DNA of 64,000 nucleotides from Atriophallophorus winterbourni (taxonomy: Eukaryota > Platyhelminthes > Trematoda > Plagiorchiida > Microphallidae). The stretch lies in NCBI GenBank assembly GCA_013407085.1, contig JACCGJ010008366.1, forward strand, positions 62,001-126,000, in the 5' to 3' direction. Positions 43,200 to 53,865 of the stretch are shown here, piece by piece; position 1 is the stretch's first letter, and every line of letters begins with the position of its first letter. Both the position numbers and the translations under genes were made by a program. Below the pieces are notes generated by a model. The model was not told where the DNA came from and did not search any database. It saw nothing but the letters and a program-made list of their open reading frames with translations.

Positions 43200-43600
43200 A
43201 ATATTTTGTGTTTTGCAACCTAGTTTGCTTCATGCATAATTGTCGCATGTTTCGCCGTGCACTTGTGAACCACTGTGCCAGTTGACCTTGATCGATTTCT
43301 CGCTGTGCTGGGTAAACAGGCTGATTGTAGCTTGCTTGAATTTGTTCTCCGAGTTTGTTGAGTTTGCATCGGACGTTTCGTTGCCAGACTAGACAACATC
43401 TTCAGCGATTGTTGGCAAATTGACTGCTCGAAGTGGCACTGACGATGGTATTTGGCCGGCCGACCACTGGTCATGTGATCGCATGTGATTGATTGATTGA
43501 TTGGCTGCCTTTTCGGTTCTTCCTCTCAGTCGAATCCGTGCGTAGATGTCGTCCAAGTTCACGACGACCAACGACCCGAGCTACAAATATTCCAAACAAT
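43200..43600. other. Unassigned segment inside R copy 2
   Basis: This stretch replaces about 1.6 kb of the R unit. On the minus strand, overlapping short frames (43,571-43,389 and 43,474-43,220) give SHDQWSAGQIPSSVPL, RAVNLPTIAEDVV and similar sequence that could come from one decayed ORF. I recognise no family. It may be another old element. Confidence 0.3.
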
Positions 43601-43727
43601 ACTAACAAACAGGCTGATTGATCTCGTCTTTGTCTACACAAACTGCTACCCCTAGAAATTCAATTAGCTGTTTAGTGCGAAAACCAATCAAAGGTGGTGT
43701 TTGGAGTACTATTTAATCACGTTCCTT

Positions 43728-43790
43728 GTTCTGACTAATACACTTTCTTTAACCAAGCTCCAGTGTCAGCAGTGAAACGTTACCCAAAAT
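43728..43790 (+). ncRNA. Degenerate hammerhead-like motif in R copy 2
   Basis: The 3' half (CAGTGTCAGCAGTGAAACGTTACCC region) aligns with the motif at 21,645-21,702 and 53,308-53,365. The 5' core CTGACGA is changed to a TTTAACCA-like sequence, so it cannot be a working ribozyme. It is useful as an aligned outgroup copy. Confidence 0.25.
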
Positions 43791-43849
43791 TGTTGTATAT
43801 TATTGTTGGCTCGCTTCACTGTGCGCATCTTTTCCTTCACTTTCTTCGC

Positions 43850-44045
43850 TGCAGAAGTGTTCTATCTTATGGAAAATGATGTGTTAGTGTTAAGATATAA
43901 AGTTTTCTTCGATGCGCTGACTTTGGGTCAAAAAGAAAACAAGACTTCTTTTGAAAATCTGCTGATTTGGTAAGTTTACAACATAATTTGGTAGATTGAT
44001 CCAAGTAAAACAAACTCGCACGGCAAAAAATGTCGTCTACAGTAC
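43850..44045 (-). pseudogene. CR1 ORF2 C-terminal fragment
   Basis: On the minus strand, allowing one frameshift, it reads CRRHF, VRVCFTWINLPNYVV, NLPNQQIFKRSL: the CR1 C-terminal block (compare VRVCFTWNSLP at 11,130 and FAVRVCFLWNSLP at 22,300). It stops at 44,045 where the third RTE type begins. The adjoining 43,850-43,900 would be its 3' untranslated region. Confidence 0.6.
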
Positions 44046-44049
44046 AGGG

Positions 44050-46178
44050 AAGAGCGTACAAGAGAGATTTTCTCAATCTCACTGAAAAACAGATTCGAAT
44101 CGCTCAACAACTTAACCCCTGAACTCCCAATAAATGAACACTGGACCGCTCTGAAAGACTGTTGGCAAGACACTTGTAAGCACGTAATTTGCAGACGGGT
44201 AAAGAAAGACAAAGAGTGGATCTCGAGTGAGACTTGGACACTGATCAACTCAAGAAGGCAGCTGAAACAACAGATCCTCCGGTGTAAGGACACCAAGCAG
44301 AAAAACCAACTGATCGAACAATACGGCTCCCTAAATAAAGACGTGAAACAAAGTGTCAGAAGTGACAAGAGGCGGTTCTATGAAATACTGGCAACGGGGG
44401 CGGAAAATGCAGCAGAAAAGAGAGACCTGAACACCGTCTACAACATTACCAGAACCTTATCAGGAATGAAAATACCTTACGGCAAAATAATAAAGGACGG
44501 TGAAGGTGACCTTATCAGTCAGGAATCGGTGCAAAGAAAGCGATGGATGGAGCACTTTAAGGAACTCCTAAATCGACCAGCACCTACTTCAGTCACTGAC
44601 ATCCCACCTGCAGCAAATTTGCTAGACGTAAACACCGACCCCCCGGTCGAAATGAAATCCTTTTTGCCTTAAAATCGCTGAAGAATGGCAATAGCACCAG
44701 GTCCAGATATGATTCCACCAGAAGCTCTGAAGGCTGATTTGGACACCTCGGCTGATATGTTACTTCCTCTGCTGCAGAAAATCTGGTCAGAAAGACGGGT
44801 CCCAAATGATTGGAAGAGAGGTCATTTGGTCAAACTTCCAAAGAAAGGGGATCTGAGGCTATGCAAAAACTGGCGAGGTATCATGCTGCTCTCAGTCCCT
44901 AATAAAGTACTTACACGCATCATCCTTATGCGTTTGCGCGACGCTATCGACCAAGTGTTACGGCCAGAGCAATCAGGCTTCAGAAAACAAAAATCTGGTA
45001 TCGACCAAATTGCGACCCTCCGCATAATAATTGAACAAAGCATTGAATGGCAATCGCCTCTTTGCCTCAACTTCATAGATTTTGAGAAAGCCTTCGACAG
45101 TGTGAACCGCGAATTCATATGGAAGCTTTTGCCACACTATGGGGTCCCACCGCTGTACATAAACCTCATAAAGCAGCTGTATGAAGGTGACTCCTGTCAG
45201 GTAATTCACAACGGAAGACTGACCGATCAATTTGCATTTGAGACTGGCGTCCGCCAGGGATGCCTGTTGTCCCCAATGATTTTTCTGTTGGTAATAGACT
45301 GGATAATGAAACAGACAGTAAAAGGTGAGAGGGATGGCATCGATTGGAAGGAACCCGAGCATTTGGAGGATCTGGAATACGCTGATGATGTCTGCTTGAT
45401 ATCACGTGACCCCCAACGTCTTCAGAGAAAGACCGATAGACTAGCACACTTTGCTTCATATGCAGGACTACGCGTGAATACCAAAAAACAGAAGTCCTCC
45501 GTGTGCTAACTGATGAGCACCCATCAATCACCATCAATGGTAAAGCAGTCAAAGACGTCACGCAATTCGTCTACCTCGGCAGCATTGTTTCAATAAGTGG
45601 TGGCACGGACGAAGACATAGTCGCCAGAATCGGCAAAGCAAGATACGCGTTCATAGCTTTGAAACCCATTTGGGAGTCGAAGGTTCTATCAAAACGCACG
45701 AAACTCCGTATATTCAGAAGCAACGTCAAATCCGTGCTACTCTATGGATCAGAAACCTGGCGAGTGACAGCAAAGTCTTCTGGCCGCTTGCAATCATTCC
45801 ACAATAATTGCCTTCGTCGAATTATTGGGTAAAATGGCCAGAAAAGATAAGGAATCAAGACCTGTGGCAGATTGCTGCTGAGGACCCGATCGCCCAGCAG
45901 ATCAGTAGAAGAAAGTGGAGATGGGTTGGCACACCTTGCGGAAACCTTATGATGACATCACGCGTCATGCTCTGGTATAAAACCCAATCGGGAAGAGACG
46001 GGTCGGACGCGCAAGGCTATCTTGGAAGCGCTCGTGTGAAGAGGAAATCCGCAAGTGTGGACTTAACTGGAACGACATCAAATTGGCTGCTATGGACAGA
46101 CCAAAGTGGAGACAAGTTGCCGAGGCCATATGTTCCTCCAGGAGCTCAAGGGATTAAGTCAAGTCAAGTAAGTCACAG
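44050..46178 (+). mobile_element. Third RTE-like LINE, 5' truncated
   Basis: A plus-strand element starting between endonuclease and reverse transcriptase and ending in AAGTCAAGTCAAGTAAGTC-type repeats (46,154-46,175), a short-repeat tail. Its protein differs from the two other RTE types in the window. No clear duplication is seen. Confidence 0.75.
44050..46178 (+). pseudogene. Reverse transcriptase of the third RTE-like LINE, frameshifted
   Basis: Open from about 44,050 (NRFESLNNLTPELPINEHW, EWISSETWTLINSRRQLK, KRRFYEILATGAENAA) to a double frameshift at 44,640-44,690. Then 44,685-45,509 gives AIAPGPDMIPPEALKAD, LPKKGDLRLCKNWRGIML, FIDFEKAFDSVNREF, TGVRQGCLLSPMIFLLV and LEYADDVCLIS with YADD intact. 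A 1 bp insertion at about 45,490 shifts the frame to 45,503-45,832 (FVYLGSIVSISGGTDEDI, LLYGSETWRVTAKSSGR). A further shift leads to 45,808-46,182 (NYWVKWPEKIRNQDLW, SRRKWRWVG). Endonuclease is missing. Four frame breaks make it inactive. Confidence 0.83.
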
Positions 46179-46189
46179 TTGAGTCGCGA

Positions 46190-47058
46190 GTTAAAGACAG
46201 TTAGAATAAATGTGTGAGCTCTTGTCTTATGTGAGCCCCATAGATTGAATAAGCATTGTAGAGGGTGATTTGGGGTATTCAAAATATTGTATACCAAAAT
46301 CAAATCCCCCGGGAGATGACGACGTAGTTAATCGAATAAATTCAAGGTTTTGATTCGCTCCTTGTATGGTTTCCGGCTGAGCCCAGTGACAAGTTTGGTA
46401 GCTCGATGGTGTATTCTTTGCAATGTCGCATCATCTTTTTTAAACCATGGCGACGATGCTTGAACTGCATATTCCATCGTGGGTCTGAGGGACCTATTTA
46501 TAATTCAGGGAATTGTCTGTTTTGAGAACCTACAGAAAATTCTCTTTATGATTGACAATTTCTGTGATGTTTAGCGATAGACGGAGTTGAGTAGGCTTGA
46601 CATCCCTAGGGGGTTGCTTATTAAAACACCCAAGTCCATTTGTTACATGTTCCACGAGAGGCTGTGTGTACCAATAAAATACTGGAATTTCACAATTTTT
46701 CCAAGGTTTACCATGTGACACTTTGGAAATTAACAAATAGGCGATCTGTTATGGGCCAAAAATGTAGGTTGTCTAGATCCTTCTGGAGCAGGTCGCAGTC
46801 TTCCGGTTTACTTATTGTCGACCACACTTTTATATCGTCTGCGAACAGTACGATATAGCATTTGATGAAAACCGGTATGGCATTGGCATACAGTGCGAAG
46901 AGGATTGGTTAGATGACCGATCCCTGAGGCAATCCAGTTGTCACGGCTACTGACTTCGATAAAGCACCGTCCACAAAGACTTGAACAAACCGATCAGTCA
47001 GGTAATTTGGTAACCAGGCTAATAGTCTGCCAGTGATACCAGGTATTATATATGGATG
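46190..47058 (-). pseudogene. Divergent CR1-like reverse transcriptase fragment
   Basis: Minus-strand pieces, in order, read DRFVQVFVDGALSKSVAV, GLPQGSVI, LFADDIKVWSTISKPEDC, LQKDLDNLHFWPI, MDLGVLISNPLG, RPTMEYAVQASSPWFKK and RIHHRATKLVTGL. This is the palm-to-C-terminal part of a CR1 reverse transcriptase, from a subfamily unlike copies A-C. Frameshifts and stops are frequent. The 3' untranslated part lies at 46,190-46,370. It changes abruptly to the CR1-A type endonuclease region at about 47,059. Confidence 0.65.
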
Positions 47059-47362
47059 ATATCCACAACATCAAGTGTCTGGTCGTTCATAGCTCCACAG
47101 ATAAAAGATTACTTGAAGTAGAGTGCTTCTCATCCGCCATCGCTTAAACAGTCACGCCAGAATAGAGACATACTGGGCAAGGAGAGTTCATTATCAGACA
47201 ATGAGGCATGGAACCACGTTTCTGTTATTGCAACTACGTCTGGCGCCGTTTCATTACAAATCTCGGGCAATTCGATTAATTTGGGGGTAAGGCTGTTTGC
47301 GTTTGTATAGATGCACTTAGTTGTATTTTTCGTGAGTAATGAAGGGGTGTAAACTGAAGTTA

Positions 47363-47427
47363 ACTGAAAATTAACTGAAAATTCGTTTTAACGAATAAAG
47401 TTCTCTTCTTCTTCTTCTTCTTCTTCT
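47363..47427 (+). mobile_element. 65 bp LINE 3' end with (TTC)n and 6 bp duplication
   Basis: It contains AACTGAAAATT twice, the stem ATTCGT/ACGAAT, AATAAAG-like sequence and TTC repeats, the same end as at 23,650-23,696. It is flanked by AAGTTA (47,357-47,362 and 47,428-47,433). The empty site is seen in CR1-C at about 34,875. It is an extremely 5'-truncated LINE insertion. Confidence 0.8.
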
Positions 47428-47543
47428 AAGTTATTGGTCCGGCTTCTCGGGAATCGGACTTAACAAGTAGTGATGAATCATGTGGTGTGATAAGGCGTTA
47501 AACAGTGTGATGAAGGATCTCTCTGAATCGTCCGTGCCTGGGA

Positions 47544-49180
47544 TTATAAAACGTGTAAGCTGCTTATTGGTCGCCGACTGCTTGAATCGACAATTAGGTT
47601 TCGGTGTGAATTGCTCAGTCCGACTCGATTTGAGCCGGATCTACGAATTTTTGATATATTGATTTCTTCCATTTGGATGGAAACGCTGCTATCCGCTCTC
47701 TCCAGACGGGGGAGTGTTTGGCCTATAAAATTGGGTTTTGGTGGGCTAAGTCTAACAACATTGGGTAATGTTCGTTTTCCTTTTTTCCATTCCGACCTTA
47801 CGAGTTTGGCCATAGCATTGGTCAAGAACGTAATCTTCAGAGGTTTCGGTCCATCCCCTTTATATTTTGGCGACAAAGGAACTCGAAAAGTCATTAGAAA
47901 TGTCTAGAGAACACGCAATGTTGCGCCATTGCTTGAAGTCGTGCTCTGCGGTTTCCTGGATCGATGCTCTAGAAGTATTTTCGGGTACACCAAGTAGAAC
48001 TATAATTCGTGATACCGTTTTTTCCCTGGCGTTCAAGTTACCCTTCCTTTACCACCATTTTACATCGGGAAATATGCCGCAGTTTGAGACGGGATCTTTC
48101 TTGATTTGTTTGGCGTTCAGCAATACGTTCTCGATATCAGCCTCGCATTTCAATTTTACCTTAAGCAAGCGAGGTTAACCAATATGAGCTGAAGTTGAGT
48201 GGCGAGTTAGACAAGTCACTTTTTCTGCAATTACATGTTCAATTTGCATTAGATGGCAAAGTAGACACCATTTCGAGGTCGTGTTTCTTTTTGCTATCAA
48301 ACAGGCTATCTTGGGATTCGCTAAGGTTCATACATATCGCGCTCAGCGCGTATGGGGAGTTCTTTTAGCGTACCGGAAAGTCAGATTTTTTTCGAATTTA
48401 AAACATTTGGGGCTTGACTTCGTGAGTCGGGTACAGACAGCAGTTTTGGAGTGTAGAGCTGAGATCGACCGTAACCGCATATCTCTGTAAGAATTTCCTA
48501 CTTCCGTGATTGTTTTAACTGATACCAAAACGGGATTTACCCTGAGTTTTTTTCTTTTTTCGTACATTATTACCCTTAGCCTCTGATTCCTTCAGTGGTG
48601 GCACCGAAATCGCCGCATTGATGTGATGGTTTACATCAGTAATCACTTGCGTACTCACATGATTTACCAATATATCCTCCACACATCGAAGGCTCAACTC
48701 GAAACTGGCCATTCTATTTTCTAATTTGGCTTCAAAAGTATCGGCATCGTGCAAGGATTTAGCTCTGCAACCCACACAGTCATAGCAGGCGCCTGGAACC
48801 TTTTTATTATTTATTAATGCTATCGAATCAGGAGCTAAATTATGGTCACATTTACCATGGAGGTTATCCATACACAGAAAACACGTTATGACTTTACTGG
48901 CCATTGGACCCACCGGTTGTTCACATGCTTTGCACGTGACCTCGGGACAATTCTGCGTGTCGAGATTCGTCCTATCAGCCGAAACCATTGTTGCATTCGC
49001 ACTGAGGTCAAGTTACTCCCATGTCGATGTCACAACTTGATCGATCGATTTTTCTGTCCGTATGTTGGATCTCGTGATGCGGTCAAACATTTTAATAGCC
49101 TGAAGTGGGTTGTTCGGCTGAGAGATGGGCGTTTGTTCGACAAGTCGATGTGCCTGTATTAGAACTCGTGATTTCGTCAT
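47544..49180 (-). pseudogene. CR1 ORF1 with PHD-like finger (copy near 48 kb), frame-broken
   Basis: Piece 48,988-48,515 reads CKACEQPVGPMASKVI, CFLCMDNLHGKCDHNL, PGACYDCVGCRAKSLH and KLENRMASFELSLRCVED, with all PHD-like Cys/His positions present. The C-terminal domain is found at 48,178-47,900 in mixed frames and at 47,894-47,544 (GDGPKPLKITFLTNAMAK, VVRLSPPKPNFIGQTL). The start codon lies near 49,180. Frame breaks occur in the middle. Confidence 0.72.
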
Positions 49181-49238
49181 TTAGGAAATAATCCACTATA
49201 ACTAGTCAACCAAACAAGGTAAAATACAGATACAGGTA

Positions 49239-49427
49239 TCAAAATGCGTAACTCAACATGATCGAATCAGGAGCTAAAGTACGGTCACATTTACCATGGA
49301 GTTTACCCATAAACAGAAAACACGTTATGACTTTACTCGCCATGGGACTCACCGGTTGTTCACACGCTTTGCACGTGACCTCGGGACAATTCTGCGTGTC
49401 GAGATTCGTCCTATCAGCCGTCACCAT
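49239..49427 (-). pseudogene. Duplicated PHD-finger piece of CR1 ORF1 (second copy)
   Basis: The frame reads MVTADRTNLDTQNCPEV, CKACEQPVSPMASKVI, CFLFMGKLHGKCDRTL, then leaves the finger at the tandem junction (SIMLSYAF) and stops. The final Cys pairs are missing, so the finger is incomplete. Confidence 0.6.
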
Positions 49428-49677
49428 TGTTGTATTCCCACTGAGGTCAAGTTACTCCCATGTCGATGTCACAACTTGATCGATCGATTTTTCTGTCCGT
49501 ATGTTGGATCTCGTGATGCGGTCAAACATTTTAATAGCCTGAAGTGGGTTGTTCGGCTGAGAGATGGGCGTTTGTTCGACAAGTCGATGTGCCTGTATTA
49601 GAACTCGTGATTTCGTCATTTAGGAAATAATCCACTATAACTAGTCAACCAAACAAGGTAAAATACAGATACAGGTA

Positions 49678-49863
49678 TCAAAATGCGTAACTCAACATGA
49701 TTGAATCAGGAGCTAAAGTACGGTCACATTTACCATGGAGTTTACCCATAAACAGAAAACACGTTATGACTTTACTCGCCATGGGACTCACCGGTTGTTC
49801 ACATGCTTTGCACGTGACCTCGGGACAATTCTGCGTGTCGAGATTCGTCCTATCAGCCGTCAC
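49678..49863 (-). pseudogene. Duplicated PHD-finger piece of CR1 ORF1 (third copy)
   Basis: Nearly identical to the piece at 49,239-49,427, with the same truncated end (SIMLSYAF) created by the tandem junction. It opens into the CR1 leader that runs to 50,338. Confidence 0.6.
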
Positions 49864-51952
49864 CCTTGTTGCATTCGCACTGAGGTCAAGTTAGTTCCAT
49901 GTCGCTGTCACAGCTTGATCGATCGATTTTTCTGTCCGTATGTTGGATCGCGTGATGCGGTCTGAAGTGAGTGATGGGCGTTTGGTCGACAAGTCGATGT
50001 GGCTACTTCGTCATTTAGCAAATAATCCACTAAAACTCGTCAACTAAACAAGGTAAAATACGGATACAGGTATCAAAATGCGTAACACAACATGATCTTT
50101 GCAACGATGGCAAAAACCGTAGAATAGTTAGCGATTGGAAAATGTTTGCGTGCTTAAGCAAATTGAGATATTTACGCCGATATGGAAACTTTGCTATTAA
50201 TCAGATGACAAGAGCAAAACAAAGAAATCCCGATAAATATGTTGGAAAGTAGTCTCGGAATTCTTGGAATAAGATAAATCAGAGCAGATGACCTGAAGTG
50301 TCAAAGCAAAAAAATGCGACCGCACACCAGTTGATTCTATGATTATATTCTATTATTATCTTATTATATCTCACGACATTAATTAAATCTAACGCCAAAT
50401 GGATTGTTATGATATCGCCTGCCGGTTGACACAAACTCAGGCAAACATGCGACTTCATAAACCTGTAAGAATTACTCACATGATACAAGGTCACAGACTG
50501 TCCGTAGTTGGCTCATTTGTGTATGAGTGATTGATTTGTTGATTTAACTGACTACATTCATCAAGTGACTACCTTTCACCATTAAGTTGCTGCATGTCGG
50601 GAGGAATATTAATACTACATTTTATTGGTTCACATGTTTGAAAGCTTAATGTATATTCGTCGTATCTAGATATTCGATGATTTCTTTTGACATTGAGACA
50701 GAAACAATTGGGAATCGTTTATTTCACGAAAAACATTTCATATTATTTAAGTGATTTTCTATAAAATTTAACATACTTTTCGGCATGCCACCTCAAGCTT
50801 AATAGTAAGCAAATAAGATATTTGAAATATTAAAATGGTATGTGATCAATATCGAGCAAGGGATACGAGAAATTACCGGACCCATTAATGTGCTGGTGGT
50901 ACTCCATTCCCGCCTGAACTGTAAAAGGTAATTTTATTCCGTCGGTGTCTGTTTTACTTGGAACAGTTTACATTCTACCCTTGCTCACTCAACGAGCTTG
51001 CATTAAAAACTTTGAATTACCATGAATAACCTTGAGCATTGAACGGAAATCAATTTCACGTGATATTGATTAACTGTTGCGGTCGATGTTGACCATGACA
51101 ATAGTTGATAACGAAACGATCGTATATGAACGCAAAAGTTCAGGTTAAATATTTTACTCAATTTTGTGTCAACAGATCAGTCTTTCTCAGTACTTCAATT
51201 TTCTTTTGTATGGGAGTCAAGTCGTTTGGACAAAGAGAAGTGATATCAAAACAACTGGTGAATTAAGAAACTTCCACAGGATAGGAGGAAATAGTGAGCA
51301 TTAATTGAAGACACCGTTTGAGCTGAATGTGTGTTGAGCACTGGTGTCAACACGGACATGGACACTGTATATTTACGTCGGCCAAGCATTCAGCCATACA
51401 TTCAACCTGTGCATGTGGAGGCAGTTTAAATTGCTAAGGTTGAAACACAAGCAGTTAACAAGAGAGACGACGCTGAAATCTCCACTCGGCACTGCGACGG
51501 ATGAATATTAATTATTGTAGAATTTTGTATATTTTTTGAATTTTGTATAAATGTACCCGAAACTTGTCTAAATAATAGTTATTGTACAAAATTACCGATA
51601 ATTATCTTAGTCTGCCTCGGTACTGTTAATATTGGTATCTTGATTCAGCTTAACAGTGCCTGCATTTCGCGGTTTGCATCGCCTTGCTCCTGATTTGTCA
51701 TGACACCTGCGATACAGTTTATTACCGCATGAGCTTGTTCACGGTGAAGTGCATTGAACGACACTTCCATTCAGGGATTAGGTTCCTCCGCCTTCATAAA
51801 GCTGTTGCTTTTGCGAAAGTCAAGCCCCTCTTCAACAATCATTTTGCGAATTGTTCCGATTAGATAAATTCATGACATTAGAGTACTGGCTATTTGGCAA
51901 TGACTTATTCGATTTATCTAATGAACGTTGCTTATGAAACTGTAATAACATT

Positions 51953-52249
51953 TTGAACTTGCGGATTTTTCTTTCTCCTATGCGCTCCGTTCGTGTGGCT
52001 AAGACCTCCTCGTGTTTTCCGCAAATTCTCAGAGATCTACAACAGATAATTCGACTCGCAGGTTCTTCATCATTTACAATGCTTTCGATCGAGCGGCCAA
52101 TAGGTTTTTATTTACCCGTCGATTTTTGTTTCAAAAATAATTTGGATGTGCTTGCGGTCGCCTTTGTCGATTTGCTGGAATTATCCGTATGTTTAACCCC
52201 CATGTCCCTTGGTGTTATGCCGCGCTGCTTGCAACGAAGTAGGCTGTAA
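51953..52249 (+). CDS. Unrecognised 98-codon ORF in R unit 1
   Basis: Begins MNLRIFLSPMRSVRVAKT (TTG-type start in this track, no ATG at that base) and ends PRCLQRSRL. I recognise no family. It is identical in all array units at 56,358-56,654 and 60,762-61,058. At 38,481 its first two thirds exist before the break. On the opposite strand an equally long frame reads NTWEQFYSLLRCKQRG, ITPRDMGVKHTDNSSKS, TKATASTSK and ends LFLKQKSTGK, so either strand or neither may be coding. Confidence 0.2.
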   Translation: MNLRIFLSPMRSVRVAKTSSCFPQILRDLQQIIRLAGSSSFTMLSIERPIGFYLPVDFCFKNNLDVLAVAFVDLLELSVCLTPMSLGVMPRCLQRSRL

Positions 52250-53307
52250 AACTGCTCCCATGTATTCTGTACTGATATGAATTAAATGAATGCCCATCTG
52301 TTGTCGATTTTAGAGCTTGATCGAAGAAAACCTTCATAGTTATGAACATGCTTCATTCGCATTTCACAATATAAACTTGGCAAATATCTTCAAATGACTT
52401 GTAAGAAACCGATTCAATATCCGTGTGCAGGTGATAATTCGGGAGAAAGCCGTCTTAGATACGTTCTATCGCTGCGGCACATACTACTGCTTCATGGGCA
52501 CAAAAGGAAGTTCACCAAGAATATTAATGTACCGGAGAAAGCCTATTGAGTTGAGATCAAGGTGAGCAAAACATTTAAACGCAACTTATGCGTTGGAAAT
52601 GTTCAACATCGAACGAAGCAATAAGTCAATGTCACGTGAAATTGATTTCCGTTCAACGCATGACATTGGTTACATTCGTTGTTCATGTTTTACTTATCAT
52701 GTATGCGTATTATCGAGCATGATGTGAAATATTAAAAAAAATCTAAAATGTTTTAGATAATAACTTAAATAATATGGAATTTTAGTCGTTCTAATTTCGC
52801 GTCGGAAACGATCCCTAATCGTTTCTGTCTTAACGGCCAAAGGAAACATAAAGAACTAAAAACAGCCACTATTTCTCAAGATTTCAAACCATTTTACAGA
52901 AAATTTAGTTTCATATATATTATTCACGTTTTTGTAAAAACACTATCGGGACCATGTTGGAAGTTCTAGAAAAGATTCAAGCATTCAAAAATTTATGATT
53001 ACAAATGCGAACGCTTCACAAAACTACGGGATTATGGTATTAGTGAAAATGTGAAAATAGTATATAACGAGAAACATCATTCACGAATTTTTAGTACAAA
53101 TAGCTTATAGCTGTTCACCATAATGGATACTCGAATCTGGAAAAATAAATAAATTTTTTTGTAGTTAATGTCAATTATTGCCATAGTGTGATAAAATTGA
53201 TTCATTGTCTACACGATTTGACAACACTAGAATATTAACCGGCTGTTTAGTGAGACAACCAAATTGAGGTGATGATTAGAGTGCTACTTAATGACGCTGT
53301 TTTTCTA

Positions 53308-53365
53308 GTTAATACCCTTGGTTTGACGAAGCTTCTGTCAGAAGTGAAACGGTACCCAAAAACTA
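53308..53365 (+). ncRNA. Hammerhead-like motif in R unit 1
   Basis: The plus strand reads CTTGGT, TTGACGA (53,323-53,329), AGCTTCTGTCAGAAGT, GAAAC, GGTACCCA. It aligns base for base with the motif at 21,645-21,702. C3 of the core is changed to T and the base at 16.1 to G, and the stem II loop is shortened, so cleavage is unlikely. GGT/ACC stem I pairing and A-U closing of stem II are kept. Confidence 0.4.
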
Positions 53366-53474
53366 CTAAAACTTATTGTTTTTCAAATGTTGTTTTCATG
53401 AATATGAATTGCATTTTATTTACATAATTTAACCTTAATAAATTTTCGTCCGTCGCAGCGCCGAGATTTATCTT

Positions 53475-53663
53475 GTGAAGACTTTAGCCCCGTCAGTAAC
53501 ATCGATTCCGCCCAACGCACCCAATCGTGCACTGCTCCGGTTACGATTTTCCCCTAAAATTCCACATGAACAGTTCACACAGTTTGATGAACAGCATCGC
53601 AGGGCTCCATTGATCTTTTCATACACCATGCATGCCGACCACAAAGATCACTCGCTAGGCTAA
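53475..53663 (+). other. Unrecognised 62-codon open frame in R, downstream of the hammerhead-like motif
   Basis: Starts KTLAPSVTSIPPNAPNRA and ends HADHKDHSLG. The same DNA is present at 21,880-21,982 plus 25,488-25,640 with substitutions and a changed frame, so conservation is at DNA level only. No family recognised. It repeats at 57,879-58,067 and 62,284-62,472. Probably noncoding. Confidence 0.2.
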
Positions 53664-53865
53664 TATCCGAAAAATCAAAGCCTGCCAACTAACAGTGTAT
53701 CAGCTTCGCTCATTATCGAAAGTCACAAGCTGGAATTGGGAACTGTGTGTGAGCTGGCAATGACTGTTATTTCAACCAAGTTCATTATCTAATCCTCTTT
53801 CCATTCCACGTCAATGATATATCACGAAATTGCTCGCAGTAACGTAACGACAAAATCTTCCCGAC

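Larger units (their letters stand above)
42096..43840 (+). repeat. Repeat family R, second single copy, right part
   Basis: 42,107-43,200 matches 50,526-51,545 with clear divergence and small indels. 43,600-43,840 matches the hammerhead region of R (53,210-53,380). Between them (43,200-43,600) the sequence differs from the 4.4 kb unit; see the separate entry. No gene is supported in the matching parts. Confidence 0.65.
48821..50137. repeat. Three tandem copies of a 439 bp CR1 segment
   Basis: The block starting at ATCGAATCAGGAGCTAAA recurs at 48,821, 49,260 and 49,699, exactly 439 bp apart. It holds the N-terminal PHD-finger codons of ORF1 plus leader. The junction joins GCGTAACTCAACATG to ATCGAATCAGG and shares a 3-4 base overlap (ATC). 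Copies 1 and 2 share changes in the 49,020-49,200 region (GTTACTCCCATG), whereas copy 3 resembles the CR1-C leader. Confidence 0.88.
47059..50338 (-). mobile_element. CR1 5' part (start of ORF2, ORF1, leader), with tandem triplication
   Basis: On the minus strand: start of ORF2 endonuclease (47,360-47,059), ORF1 region (47,540-49,180), then two extra tandem copies of the PHD-encoding end and leader, and finally a leader meeting R at 50,338. A 65 bp LINE tail is inserted at 47,363-47,427. From about 49,700 rightward the sequence is nearly identical to 36,240-36,866. Confidence 0.75.
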
